Shown here: one piece after another, positions 17,438-28,137 of the stretch | How positions within the stretch are numbered: position 1 is the first letter of the stretch | How the letters are laid out: every line of letters begins with the position of its first letter | Notes under the pieces: model-generated | What the model was told of the DNA's origin: nothing | What the model saw: only the letters and a program-made list of their open reading frames with translations | Database searches by the model: none | Position numbers and translations under genes: made by a program | NCBI GenBank assembly: GCA_963792485.1 | Contig: CAWBWL010000010.1 | Coordinates: 186,001-250,000 of the forward strand | Origin: JANOYJ01 sp963792485 | GTDB lineage: Bacteria > Pseudomonadota > Alphaproteobacteria > Rhizobiales > Rhizobiaceae | DNA length: 64,000 nucleotides | Direction: 5' to 3'

Positions 17438-19282
17438 ATGTTCTCCTGGTTTGAAAAACTTCTGGAGCCGTTTCCCCGCCGATGATCCGGTCACGCCGCC
17501 GAAGACGCTGGTGGCGTTCTGCATGCACTACACAAAGGGCGCTTGGGGACCGATCCTCGTCATGGCGGTGCTGACCGCGCTGATCGCCGTCATTGAGGTG
17601 TCGCTGTTCGGATTTCTCGGCAATATCGTCGATTGGCTGACGCAGCAAGATCCTGCGACGTTCTTTCGGGATGAAGGGACGAAGCTTCTGATGATTGGCG
17701 CTGTTGCTCTGATCCTGATGCCGGTTGTCGCGCTGTTGCAGTCGCTGTTCATCCACCAATCGCTGCTCGGCAACTATCCGATGCGCATACGCTGGCAGGT
17801 GCACCGGTATTTGTTGAAACAGTCGATGGCGTTCTATCAGGATGAGTTTGCCGGGCGCATTGCGACGAAGCTGATGCAGACGGCGCTGGCGGTGCGGGAA
17901 ACCGTGCTGAAAGTGCTTGATGTCCTGAACTATGTGACCGTCTATTTCCTCGGCGTTTTGTTCCTGCTCGCCGGCCTCAGCTGGCAGCTGACGGTGCCAA
18001 TGCTGGTCTGGCTTGCCGTTTACATCGCGATGCTGCGCTACTTCATTCCGCGGCTCAAGGTGATTTCGGAGCACCAGGCGGATGCGCGGTCCATGATGAC
18101 CGGGCGCATCGTTGACAGCTACACGAACATAGCGACGGTCAAGCTGTTCTCGCATGCCAAGCGTGAAGTCTCGTATGCGCGCGAAGGCATGGACGAGTTT
18201 TTGCAAACGGCTTATGCGCAGATGCGGCTCGTCACCATGTTTCACTTCCTGCTCTATTCGATAAACGCCATCTTGCTGATCACGGTGGCGTGGATCGGCA
18301 TGTCGCTGTGGGTTGCAGGCGCTGTGACGGTTGGCGCGGTTGCGGTGCCAATCAGCCTTGTCTTGCGCATGCACGGCATGAGCCAGTGGATCATGTGGGA
18401 GGTTTCGGCACTGTTTGAGAATATCGGCACGGTGGAGGACGGGATACGCTCAATCTCGCTGCCACGGCTTGTGTCGGATGCTGAAGGTGCGAAGCCAATC
18501 AGTGTGTCGAAGGGCGAGATCGTCTTTGACACTGTCGATTTCCACTACGGCAAGTCCAAGGGCGTCATCGAAGGGCTCAATCTCAGGATTGCGCCAGGCG
18601 AGAAGGTCGGCCTTGTCGGGCGCTCGGGCGCAGGCAAATCGACCTTGGTCAATTTGCTGCTGCGCTTCTACGACCTTGAATCAGGCCGCATCCTAATTGA
18701 CGGACAGGATATTTCGCTGGTCACGCAGGACAGCCTGCGCGCCAATATTGGCATGGTCACGCAGGATACGTCGCTGCTGCACCGCTCGGTGCGCGATAAC
18801 ATTCTTTACGGCAGGCCGGACGCCAGCGAAGCGATGGTGCTGGAGGCGGCGACGCGGGCGGAGGCGCATGGGTTCATCCCGGCGCTTGCGGACGCAAAGG
18901 AACGCAAGGGCTATGATGCGCATGTCGGCGAGCGCGGCGTCAAGCTCTCTGGCGGCCAGCGTCAGCGCATCGCCATTGCGCGCGTCATGCTCAAAGACGC
19001 GCCGATCCTGATCATGGATGAGGCGACCTCGGCGCTTGACTCGGAAGTCGAGGCGGCGATCCAGGAGAACCTCTACCGGCTGATGGAAAACAAGACCGTC
19101 ATAGCCATCGCGCACCGGCTCTCCACGATTGCGGCGCTCGACCGGTTGATTGTCATGGACAAGGGCAAGGTCGTGGAAGAGGGCAGCCATGCGCAACTGA
19201 TCGCCAAGGGCGGGATATACGCACGGCTTTGGGCGCGCCAGTCCGGCGGGTTCCTCGGATTTGAAGAGGCGGAAGCTGCTGA

Positions 19283-19286
<4 letters not shown>
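17438..19286 (+). CDS. ABC exporter half-transporter 1 (MsbA-like), frameshift in codon ~13
   Basis: Fused permease and ATPase of the exporter type. An N-terminal six-helix domain is followed by a complete nucleotide-binding domain: Walker A GRSGAGKST (18618-18644), LSGGQRQRIAIAR (from 18945), Walker B ILIMDEATSALDSE and the H-loop IAHRLST. Relatives begin MFSWFEKLLEPFPADDP. Here that start at 17438 runs out of frame at a run of four C (17473-17476) and the rest follows in the next frame. One C too many explains it. The stop overlaps the start of the next half-transporter, so the two probably form a heterodimer. The substrate is unknown. Confidence 0.88.
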
Positions 19287-21137
<1,851 letters not shown>

Positions 21138-21334
21138 GGACCAAAATCCCAATCGTGAGGCGGCCGCCGCGACATAGTGCCGTCATCGCTATGCGAGCGC
21201 TGGACAAGCCCTACATCCCTGCTTATGAGCGATGCTACGCAATCGGTGGATTCCGCGTGCGGTTTGCCATGGCAGAAGTCAGGCGCATGCCGCTCGGGTC
21301 CGGGCCGGTTTTAATTTTGACGAGGACGAGTTCC

Positions 21335-21898
21335 GTGAGCGCACACGACACCACAGAGCCCACACGCCGCGATTTTCTCTACATTGCCACTGGAATGGCC
21401 GCCGCAGTTGGCGTGGCTGGGGCAGTATGGCCGTTTATCGATCAGATGAAGCCGGATGCATCGACTTTGGCGCTGTCTTCGGTTGAGGTAGATGTGGCTG
21501 CTTTGGAGCCGGGCATGTCGCTGACTGCGAAGTGGCGCGGCAGGCCAGTGTTTATCCGCAACCGTACGGAAAAAGAGATCGAAGAGGCGAAAGCCGTCAA
21601 GTTGGAAGAACTGAAGGACCCTGAAGCGCGCAATGGCAATGTTGCCGCCAATGCGGAAGCCACCGACATCAACCGCTCGGCGGGTGAGGGCAAGGAAAAC
21701 TGGATCGTCATGGTGGGCGTTTGCACCCATCTTGGCTGCGTGCCGCTCGGCCAGCAAGGCGATTTCGGCGGCTGGTTCTGCCCATGCCATGGCTCACATT
21801 ATGATACTGCCGGCCGCGTCCGCAAAGGTCCAGCGCCCATGAACCTTGCAGTGCCAAAGCTTGAATTCGTGTCCGACACCGTGATCAAAATCGGCTAA
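21335..21898 (+). CDS. petA: Ubiquinol-cytochrome c reductase, Rieske iron-sulfur subunit
   Basis: About 187 residues from a GTG start at 21335 preceded by gaggacgag. RRDFLYIATG at residues 11-20 is a Tat-type signal that stays as the N-terminal membrane anchor. The [2Fe-2S] ligands are CTHLGC (C130, H132, with the disulfide Cys135) and CPCHGSH (C149, C151, H152). This subunit of complex III passes electrons from ubiquinol to cytochrome c1 on the periplasmic side. First gene of petABC; 197 bases separate it from the ABC genes and should hold the operon promoter. Confidence 0.95.
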   Translation: MSAHDTTEPTRRDFLYIATGMAAAVGVAGAVWPFIDQMKPDASTLALSSVEVDVAALEPGMSLTAKWRGRPVFIRNRTEKEIEEAKAVKLEELKDPEARNGNVAANAEATDINRSAGEGKENWIVMVGVCTHLGCVPLGQQGDFGGWFCPCHGSHYDTAGRVRKGPAPMNLAVPKLEFVSDTVIKIG

Positions 21899-21913
21899 GG
21901 GGAGGAGGCAATC

Positions 21914-23197
21914 ATGAGCTCAGAGACTTCGACCTACTCACCCAAGTCCGGTGTCGGCAAATGGGTAGACCAGCGCCTGCCGCTTCCTCGCCTGATGCAC
22001 GATTCCTTCGTGTCCTATCCGGTTCCGCGCAATCTCAATTACGCTTATGCCTTTGGCGGCATCCTTTCGATCATGCTGGTCATCCAGATTGTCACTGGCA
22101 TTGTGCTTGCCATGCACTACGCGGCTTCGACGCAGCTTGCTTTCGGCTCTGTCGAAGGCATTATGCGCGACGTGAATTCCGGCTGGCTCTTGCGCTATCT
22201 GCATTCCAACGGCGCGTCTTTCTTCTTCATCGCCGTCTACATCCATATCTTCCGCGGCATGTATTACGGCTCCTACAAGGCGCCGCGCGAGCTGCTCTGG
22301 ATTCTTGGCTGCATCATCTACCTGTTGATGATGGCGACGGGCTTCATGGGCTATGTTCTGCCGTGGGGCCAGATGTCATTCTGGGGCGCAACGGTCATCA
22401 CGGGCTTTTTCACTGCGTTTCCAGTAATCGGTGAATGGATTCAGCAGCTTCTCCTCGGCGGCTTCGCGGTTGATAATCCGACGCTGAACCGTTTCTTCTC
22501 GCTGCACTATCTGCTGCCGTTCATGATTGCGGGCGTTGTGATCCTGCATATCTGGTCATTGCATGTTTCCGGCCAGACCAACCCGACCGGCATTGAGGTG
22601 AAGTCGAAGACCGACACAGTCGCCTTTACGCCCTATGCGACCATCAAGGACGCGTTTGCAATGATCGTGTTCCTCGGCGTCTATCTCTATTTCGTGTTCT
22701 ACATCCCGAACTTCCTCGGCCACCCCGACAATTACATCGAGGCGAATCCGCTCAAGACGCCGGCGCATATCGTGCCGGAATGGTATTACCTGCCATTCTA
22801 CGCGATCCTGCGCGCGATCACGTTCAACATCGGACCGATCAACTCCAAGCTTGGCGGCGTGCTGGCCATGTTCGGCTCGATTGCGGTTCTGTTTTTCCTG
22901 CCTTGGCTCGACACTTCGCGGGTCCGCTCGGCGGTTTACCGGCCTTGGTACAAGCTGTTCTTCTGGCTGTTTGTAATCAATGCGATTTTCCTCGGCTGGC
23001 TTGGCTCGCGTCCTGCCGAGGGCGCATATGTTGCCATGGCACAAGCCTCGACCTTATTTTACTTCGCATTTTTCCTGATAATCCTGCCGGTTCTCGGTCT
23101 CATTGAAACGCCGAAGCGCCTGCCGAATTCAATCACGGAAGCCGTACTCGACAAGGTCAAGCACGACACCAAGCCAGCCTTGGCGCCCGCAGAATGA
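21914..23197 (+). CDS. petB: Ubiquinol-cytochrome c reductase, cytochrome b
   Basis: A 427-residue integral membrane subunit of complex III with eight predicted helices and two haem b groups. Typical blocks are seen: NLNYAYAFGGILS, LRYLHSNGASFFFIAVYIHI, GYVLPWGQMSFWGATVIT, and the Qo-site PEWY within VPEWYYLPFYAILRAI. It is a full-length, separate cytochrome b rather than one fused to cytochrome c1. A ggggaggagg ribosome site lies 5-13 bases before the start. The stop overlaps the cytochrome c1 start. Confidence 0.96.
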   Translation: MSSETSTYSPKSGVGKWVDQRLPLPRLMHDSFVSYPVPRNLNYAYAFGGILSIMLVIQIVTGIVLAMHYAASTQLAFGSVEGIMRDVNSGWLLRYLHSNGASFFFIAVYIHIFRGMYYGSYKAPRELLWILGCIIYLLMMATGFMGYVLPWGQMSFWGATVITGFFTAFPVIGEWIQQLLLGGFAVDNPTLNRFFSLHYLLPFMIAGVVILHIWSLHVSGQTNPTGIEVKSKTDTVAFTPYATIKDAFAMIVFLGVYLYFVFYIPNFLGHPDNYIEANPLKTPAHIVPEWYYLPFYAILRAITFNIGPINSKLGGVLAMFGSIAVLFFLPWLDTSRVRSAVYRPWYKLFFWLFVINAIFLGWLGSRPAEGAYVAMAQASTLFYFAFFLIILPVLGLIETPKRLPNSITEAVLDKVKHDTKPALAPAE

Positions 23198-24075
23198 TGG
23201 CCCGCACAATGATGAACCGCACCATGAAGTTTCTTCTCGCAGGCATGACCGCCCTCACGCTTTCCCTCACCGGCGCTTTTGCGGCGGAGGAGGCGCATAA
23301 CGCGGCTGAGCCAACCCACTTCCCGATAGAACCAATTGTGGAGCAGAGCTGGTCCTTTGCCGGACCGTTCGGCAAATATGACAAGGGCCAGCTGCAGCGC
23401 GGATTCAAGGTTTACAAGGAAGTCTGCTCGGCCTGCCATTCGATGAAGCTTGTCGCGTTTCGCTCGCTTGAGGAGTTTGGCTATTCCGAGGAGCAGGTCA
23501 AAGCCGTCGCCGCTGAATATGAGGTTCAGGACGGTCCGAACGCGGAAGGCGAAATGTTCGCGCGCAAGGCCGGTCTGTCGGACCGCTTCCCGTCACCGTT
23601 TGCCAATGAAACGGCCGCCGCAGCTGCAAACAATGGCGCCGCACCGCCGGACTTTTCGCTGATTGCCAAGGCGCGCGGCGTCGAGCGCGGGTTCCCGCGC
23701 TTCGTGTTCGACGTATTCACGCAGTATGCCGAAGGCGGGCCGGACTACATCCACGCGCTGTTGACCGGCTATGACCAGACACCGCCTGCCGGCATGGAAA
23801 TTGCCGAGGGGACACATTACAATCCCTATTTCATCTCCGGCAAGTCGCTTGCCATGGCAAAGCCGTTGACCGATGACCAAGTCACCTATGACGATGGCGC
23901 GCCGCAGACTGTTGATCAGTATGCCCGCGACGTGTCCGCCTTCCTGATGTGGGCCGCAGAGCCGCATCTTGCCGAGCGCAAGCAAACTGGCTTTTCCGTG
24001 CTTGCCTTCCTGATCATTCTCGGCGGCCTTGTCTATGTCACCAAGAAGCGGGTCTGGGCGGACGTTGCTCACTGA
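23194..24075 (+). CDS. petC: Cytochrome c1
   Basis: A 293-residue periplasmic, membrane-anchored cytochrome. A signal peptide covers residues ~1-30 (cleavage after AFA). The haem c site is CSACH (C78, C81, H82). A C-terminal helix (FSVLAFLIILGGLVYVT) anchors it to the inner membrane. It accepts electrons from the Rieske centre and hands them to soluble or membrane cytochromes c. The start at 23194 overlaps the petB stop (ATGA); an ATG six codons on (MNRTMKF) is also possible. A strong terminator follows. Confidence 0.95.
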   Translation: MMARTMMNRTMKFLLAGMTALTLSLTGAFAAEEAHNAAEPTHFPIEPIVEQSWSFAGPFGKYDKGQLQRGFKVYKEVCSACHSMKLVAFRSLEEFGYSEEQVKAVAAEYEVQDGPNAEGEMFARKAGLSDRFPSPFANETAAAAANNGAAPPDFSLIAKARGVERGFPRFVFDVFTQYAEGGPDYIHALLTGYDQTPPAGMEIAEGTHYNPYFISGKSLAMAKPLTDDQVTYDDGAPQTVDQYARDVSAFLMWAAEPHLAERKQTGFSVLAFLIILGGLVYVTKKRVWADVAH

Positions 24076-24096
24076 GCCTGCCGATATAGGATAGGG

Positions 24097-24125
24097 AAGG
24101 GCGCCTCGGCGCCCTTTCGTTTTTC
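24097..24125 (+). terminator. Rho-independent terminator of petABC
   Basis: Perfect 9-bp stem AAGGGCGCC / GGCGCCCTT (24097-24105 and 24108-24116) followed by tcgttttt. It lies 21 bases after the petC stop. Confidence 0.85.
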
Positions 24126-24166
24126 TGGGAAGACTGCCACGATGATGTCAGTCGGGGAGTGAGATC

Positions 24167-24715
24167 ATGGTTTCGCAGACACTTGAAAAGTCACTGCTGT
24201 CGGCGATCAGGACCATTGCGGACTATCCCAAACCCGGCATCATGTTCCGGGACATCACGACACTCCTGGGCGACCCCGGTGCTTTTCGCCGCTGCGTGGA
24301 TGAACTTGTTCATCCCTATGCGGGACAGAAGATCGACAAGGTGGTTGGCATTGAGGCGCGCGGGTTCATTCTTGGCGGCGCGATGGCACATCAGCTCTCT
24401 GCCGGTTTTGTGCCGATCCGCAAGAAGGGCAAGCTGCCGCACGAAACGGTGCGGATTGCCTACAGCCTGGAATACGGCGTCGACGAGATGGAGGTGCACC
24501 GCGATGCTGTGAAGCCCGGTGAGCGGGTCTTGCTGGTTGACGATCTCATCGCGACTGGCGGCACGGCGGAAGGCGCCGTCAAACTCCTGCGCCAGATTGG
24601 CGCTGATGTGGTGACGGCGTGCTTTGTGATTGACCTGCCAGAGCTTGGCGGGCGCAAGAAGCTCGAGGCGCTGGGCGTAACTGTGCGCACGCTGATCGAG
24701 TTTGAAGGGCATTGA
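24167..24715 (+). CDS. apt: Adenine phosphoribosyltransferase
   Basis: A 182-residue cytosolic enzyme that salvages adenine to AMP using PRPP. The PRPP-binding loop VLLVDDLIATGGTA sits at residues 121-134. The N-terminal block PKPGIMFRDITTLL and the region GIEARGFILGGA are typical of Apt. It starts after the petABC terminator with its own site (ggggagtgag). The prs gene that makes its PRPP is at 47019, not linked. Confidence 0.95.
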   Translation: MVSQTLEKSLLSAIRTIADYPKPGIMFRDITTLLGDPGAFRRCVDELVHPYAGQKIDKVVGIEARGFILGGAMAHQLSAGFVPIRKKGKLPHETVRIAYSLEYGVDEMEVHRDAVKPGERVLLVDDLIATGGTAEGAVKLLRQIGADVVTACFVIDLPELGGRKKLEALGVTVRTLIEFEGH

Positions 24716-24784
24716 GCCCTACGACGTGTTGCGTATTTTGATACAGCGCAAATCGATTACCGATAGGTGTTGCTAGTCTTGCTC

Positions 24785-24803
24785 AAAGCGGGAAGCCCGC
24801 TTT
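24785..24803 (+). other. Perfect hairpin in the apt-DUF2892 spacer
   Basis: AAAGCGGG (24785-24792) and CCCGCTTT (24796-24803) form an 8-bp stem with loop AAG, 18 bases before the next ATG. It is followed by gtgtc, not a T run, so it is either a weak terminator for apt or a structure in the leader of the small membrane gene. Confidence 0.45.
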
Positions 24804-24820
24804 GTGTCATGGAGATGATC

Positions 24821-25027
24821 ATGTTTAAGACAAATGTCGGTTCAGCGGACCGGGTGCTGCGCGTAGTTTTGGGCTTGGTGCTTCTGGGGTTGTTTTACTA
24901 CTATCCTGAGGCATGGTGGCGTAATTGGGCATTGATCGGAGTTCTGCCGCTTGCAACCGGATTGTTTGGCACATGCCCGCTTTACTCCGTGCTTGGCATG
25001 TCAACTTGCCCCACCAAGCGAAGCTGA
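24821..25027 (+). CDS. DUF2892 (YgaP-type) small membrane protein
   Basis: 68 residues. It begins MFKTNVGSADRVLRVVLGL and ends with the family pattern LPLATGLFGTCPLYSVLGM with two conserved Cys residues. Two membrane segments are visible (about 14-30 and 37-55). In YgaP this domain anchors a rhodanese; here it stands alone. The ATG at 24821 has GGAG seven bases upstream, while upstream ATGs lack a site. It converges with the gene at 25034. Confidence 0.85.
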   Translation: MFKTNVGSADRVLRVVLGLVLLGLFYYYPEAWWRNWALIGVLPLATGLFGTCPLYSVLGMSTCPTKRS

Positions 25028-25033
25028 CATCCA

Positions 25034-25636
25034 TCAGGCGCCGGCGAGATTGAATATGAAGAATGCCGGAACCGCCGCATAGAGCACGATGATCAGTGCG
25101 AGCAGCACGCGAATCGCGAGACGCTGGAACTGCCGAAATAACAGCGCCGCCATCGTGAGACCGAGCGATGCTTCAAACAAACCAAATGGAGTTCCGTAAT
25201 GGGCGGAATCCCAATAGGACACCGGCGAAACGAAGCGCCACTGGCTCAGCGGCCAAAAGTGCATATGTGCATCATTGCGGTGAACAAGAAAATCTACCGC
25301 TGAGTGTAGAAGCGCTGAGCCAGAGAATGCGACAGCATAGCGGCTGCGTTCAGCCAACTTAGCATTGCCAACAGCGTTCATCCGTAGGCTGATCAAGAAC
25401 ACGGAGCTCCAGAGCAGGAAGTTGTGTCCGATGGCATTGCAAATCTGCCACCAACCGGACCAGTAGAGTTTTCCGAAAATCTCGTCAAAGCCATGCCCGG
25501 TCAGGCGCAGAAACGCGACGATGGCGAACATGGGGATGTCGGGAGTCAATCCTCCCATCGCGCCAGCCCACGCGGTTCCCGGAACCTTGCGGCCGAAGAG
25601 CACGGCACCCATCAGGATGTGCGATTGTGTATTCAT
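25034..25636 (-). CDS. YdjM/DUF457-like membrane protein (putative membrane-bound metal-dependent hydrolase)
   Basis: A 200-residue polytopic protein. The N-terminus MNTQSHILMGAVLF with H6, the G-G-LTPDIPMF segment and later HSAVDFLVHRNDAHMHFWPL place conserved His and Asp residues as in the YdjM-type family of membrane-bound putative hydrolases. About four or five hydrophobic segments are visible, the last one near the C-terminus (LLALIIVLYAAVPAFFIF). The substrate is unknown. Single gene, upstream of nothing obvious on its strand. Confidence 0.65.
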   Translation of the reverse strand: MNTQSHILMGAVLFGRKVPGTAWAGAMGGLTPDIPMFAIVAFLRLTGHGFDEIFGKLYWSGWWQICNAIGHNFLLWSSVFLISLRMNAVGNAKLAERSRYAVAFSGSALLHSAVDFLVHRNDAHMHFWPLSQWRFVSPVSYWDSAHYGTPFGLFEASLGLTMAALLFRQFQRLAIRVLLALIIVLYAAVPAFFIFNLAGA

Positions 25637-25732
25637 TCAGGAAATGTCCGCTGTTTTCCTGCTTTGGACAAGGGGCAAACAGCGGACGATTTGATGGTTG
25701 ATGTTGCGCAGTCTTTGCGCCTCTCTGGCGGG

Positions 25733-26155
25733 CTACTTCGCAGCAGGCTTCTTAGCTGCCGGTTTTGCAGCAGCCTTGGCTGCAGGTTTCCTAGCCGCAG
25801 GTTTTGCAGTTGCTTTGGCTGCAGGTTTTGAGGCGGCCTTGGCCGCAGGCTTCTTCGCCGCAGGTTTTGCGCTTGCCTTTGCAGCTGGTTTTGCAGCGGG
25901 CTTCTTGGCCGCAGGTTTTGCCGCGGCCTTGGCTGCAGGCTTTTTCGCGGCAGGCTTGGCATTTGTTTTTGCAGCCGGCTTTGCGGCGGCCTTGACCGCA
26001 GGTTTCTTGGTCGCAGGCTTTGCGGTGGCTTTTGCAGCAGCCTTGGCTGCGGGCTTGGCAGCGGCTTTCGCTACAGGTTTGGCAGCGGGTTTCGCCGCCG
26101 GCTTTTTGGCCGCAGTTTTTGTTGCGGCTTTCGCCGCAGGCGCTTTAGTAGGCAT
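25733..26155 (-). CDS. Histone H1-like Lys/Ala/Pro repeat protein
   Basis: About 140 residues, almost all made of AAKPAAK / AKKPAAK repeats; nothing else is present. Such tails resemble the C-terminal domain of histone H1, AlgP of Pseudomonas and HU fusions, and bind DNA by charge; this is family knowledge and activity here is inferred. The start at 26155 (MPTKAPAAKAATK) follows ggggaactcaac. The next gene on the same strand carries a shorter tail of the same kind, so the two may share an origin or a role in nucleoid structure. Confidence 0.72.
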   Translation of the reverse strand: MPTKAPAAKAATKTAAKKPAAKPAAKPVAKAAAKPAAKAAAKATAKPATKKPAVKAAAKPAAKTNAKPAAKKPAAKAAAKPAAKKPAAKPAAKASAKPAAKKPAAKAASKPAAKATAKPAARKPAAKAAAKPAAKKPAAK

Positions 26156-26535
26156 GTTGAGTTCCCCGTTTGGAAGCAGTCTTTGCAAGAAAAATCGTAA
26201 CACTTGCAATGATTCGCTGCAATTTTCCCGCGCCGCTAAAATATGCAGAGAAAACAGTGGCTTATCTAGATTGTCCACATGTTCAAAAGTGCTCGATTTT
26301 TCTTCACCCTATATGTATCGAGAAGACTGCAGCACAAGAAATGGTCAAAATGTCTTCCGGCACTTCCTCGCTTCGGACTGCTGGACTGCCGCTCAAACTA
26401 GCCGGAGCCGCGCGCAAGAGCGTCAGCGTGCGCGCGACACTGTGACTAGGTAAGCGGCATTACGCGTTCTACCAGCTTGACTGCGGTTGATCGCGCGTTG
26501 ATCGAAGCGAGTTCTATTTGGGAACGAAGGGAGTT
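26156..26535. other. Long intergenic region, relatively AT-rich
   Basis: 380 bases between the DUF2934 gene and the Lys/Ala/Pro repeat gene, both on the minus strand. By eye it is richer in A and T than its neighbours and should hold the promoter of the repeat gene. A weak inverted repeat CTCGAT / ATCGAG (26292-26297 and 26317-26322) is the only structure I see. Open frames across it look random. Confidence 0.5.
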
Positions 26536-26787
26536 CTATTTGGCCTTCTTGGCAGGGGGCTTTTTGGTTGCAGGCTTTGCAGCAGGCGCGGCTTTTGCGG
26601 CGGGCTTTGTCTTGGCTGATGGTTTCTTGGCCGCGGACTTTGTGTTCGCAGCTTTTGCGGCCAGTTCTATCGCCTTGAACCAATGGTCTTCAGCTTGGCC
26701 CTCAGGCCGTCCAGCCTCGACCCACAGGTCGTGGGCAATTTCACGAATTTTTGTTTCGGATACGGTGATGGATTTCTTTGCGGCCAT
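26536..26787 (-). CDS. DUF2934 protein with Lys/Ala-rich tail
   Basis: 83 residues. Residues ~10-44 match the DUF2934 pattern (IREIAHDLWVEAGRPEGQAE, then HWFKAIEL), a short helical domain of unknown role. Residues ~50-83 are a SAAKKPSAKTKPAAK-type basic tail like the protein at 25733. The start at 26787 (MAAKKSITVSETK) follows aggggacag. DUF2934 proteins are common in rhizobia. The tail suggests nucleic acid or cell-surface binding; neither is shown. Confidence 0.78.
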   Translation of the reverse strand: MAAKKSITVSETKIREIAHDLWVEAGRPEGQAEDHWFKAIELAAKAANTKSAAKKPSAKTKPAAKAAPAAKPATKKPPAKKAK

Positions 26788-26963
26788 GAACTGTCCCCTG
26801 TTCAAACAAGCATTTCCAAGGCGCATAACACGCTTGCCGGTTCTCAACAATACTGGCTAGTTTGATGTTTCTTGGGCCAGAAAGTGTGAGGGATTTTATA
26901 TGTGCCCACAGACCTGCGCGACAGTTTCGTGGGTAAACAAATCGCAGGTGCCGCAATGGCCCA

Positions 26964-27587
26964 TCAGGAAAGCTGCACTGTTACTTTAACATTTGTCGGT
27001 CCGAAAATCAGCGTCGAGATATTGAGCGGCGCTGGTGATGGACATCCCGGTTCGCCAGATATCTGCCCCTCGATCACAAGATGTGCATAGCCATGAATAC
27101 TTGACCAAACCAGGTTCTCAAACTGGGTCTTTGCTTCTTCAGACTCACGCTTCAGATATGCGGAAGCGGGCGCGCAGATGGCGCGCAACTGCTGGCGGGC
27201 TTTGTTGGCTGAGGTCCGCAGCGCCTCATCTGTCCAATCGGATGCCGAGGCGGAGAACATCAGCCGGAAGAGTTCGGGCTGTGCCTGCGCAAAGCTAATA
27301 TAGCCATCGCTTGCCGCCTGCATCTGACTCGCCGGGTCAGAAGGCGCTTTGGCTGTTGCGTCTGCGATGGACTTTTCGAACAGTTCAAAACCAATTTTGC
27401 TCAACGCCGTCACCAGCGATTTCAGCGTCGGGAAGTGATAGGCCGGTGCGGCATGCGAGACGCCTGCCTTTTGCGCTACGCCCCTTATGGAAAGACCTCC
27501 CGCGCCAGCTTGCGCCAACAGCTCGAGAGCGGCGTTGAGCAACGCATTACGCAAATCGCCATGATGGTAGCGCTGTTTCTCAGTCAT
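26964..27587 (-). CDS. TetR/AcrR family transcriptional regulator
   Basis: A 207-residue repressor-type protein. The N-terminal HTH is clear (YHHGDLRNALLNAALELLAQ, then LSIRGVAQKAGVSHAAPAYHF, with recognition helix and the Y-HF signature). The C-terminal part resembles the WHG-type ligand domain (EAKTQFENLVWSSIHGYAHL). It is divergent from two membrane-protein genes, with a perfect inverted repeat in the shared 106-base gap. By the usual TetR logic it should repress those genes and perhaps itself, and respond to a small molecule not identifiable here. Confidence 0.92.
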   Translation of the reverse strand: MTEKQRYHHGDLRNALLNAALELLAQAGAGGLSIRGVAQKAGVSHAAPAYHFPTLKSLVTALSKIGFELFEKSIADATAKAPSDPASQMQAASDGYISFAQAQPELFRLMFSASASDWTDEALRTSANKARQQLRAICAPASAYLKRESEEAKTQFENLVWSSIHGYAHLVIEGQISGEPGCPSPAPLNISTLIFGPTNVKVTVQLS

Positions 27588-27631
27588 AACAGGCGTTTAG
27601 CATAATTATCTTGTCACTGTCAAAATGTAAC

Positions 27632-27676
27632 TTGACATCGTCTAGATAAGCGTTAGCTTGGTTTATCTAGACGATG
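27632..27676 (+). promoter_or_regulatory. Probable TetR operator over a promoter
   Basis: Perfect 14-bp inverted repeat CATCGTCTAGATAA (27636-27649) and TTATCTAGACGATG (27663-27676) with a 13-base spacer. A -35-like TTGACA (27632-27637) overlaps the left arm, and TAGCTT at 27654-27659 (16-base spacing) could serve as -10. The repeat ends 17 bases before the ATG at 27694. Size, symmetry and position all fit an operator for the divergent TetR gene. Confidence 0.75.
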
Positions 27677-27693
27677 CCAAGATTGGAGCGATG

Positions 27694-28137
27694 ATGAGTT
27701 ACGAAACCATCTTTAACATTTCCAACGGGGCAGCAGGGCTGGCGTGGGCCTATCTGATTTTTCTGCCGAGATGGAAGCAAACCGAAATGGCGCTTTTGCT
27801 CGCGCTCATTCCGGCTCTGAGCCTTGCCTACTCGGCGCTGGTCTTCGTGCACTTCTTTGAGGTGCAAGGAGGCGGTTTCAGCTCCATTGCCGAGGTGCGC
27901 CAGCTGTTTTTGAGCGATCCGGTCTTGGTGGCAGGCTGGATCCATTATCTCGCGTTTGACCTGTTTGTCGGGTGGTGGATTGCGCGCGAGGCGGACAGCG
28001 AGGGCATGTCACGCATCATTCAGGCGCCGCTGCTTGCCGCCACTTTTCTGTTTGGTCCGCTCGGCCTCCTGCTGTTTCAACTCATCAAGGCCGGGAAGGG
28101 ATCCGTGTCAACACTTTCTGCAAAGGCTCAATCATGA
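27694..28137 (+). CDS. ABA4-like (DUF4281) membrane protein
   Basis: 147 residues with about four hydrophobic helices. The family pattern is visible: N-terminal NGAAGLAWAYLIFLPRWK, then GWIHYLAFDLFVGWWIAREA and FGPLGLLLFQLIK. The plant relative ABA4 is needed for neoxanthin formation; the bacterial proteins have no settled role. The start at 27694 lies 5 bases after GGAG; an ATG at 27691 is too close to it. The stop overlaps the next start (ATGA). It lies under the likely TetR operator. Confidence 0.82.
   Translation: MSYETIFNISNGAAGLAWAYLIFLPRWKQTEMALLLALIPALSLAYSALVFVHFFEVQGGGFSSIAEVRQLFLSDPVLVAGWIHYLAFDLFVGWWIAREADSEGMSRIIQAPLLAATFLFGPLGLLLFQLIKAGKGSVSTLSAKAQS

Noticed and set aside
25698..26453. 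Ala/Phe-rich plus-strand frame opposite the Lys/Ala/Pro repeat gene
   Set aside because: A mirror of the repeat in the other strand; no start site.
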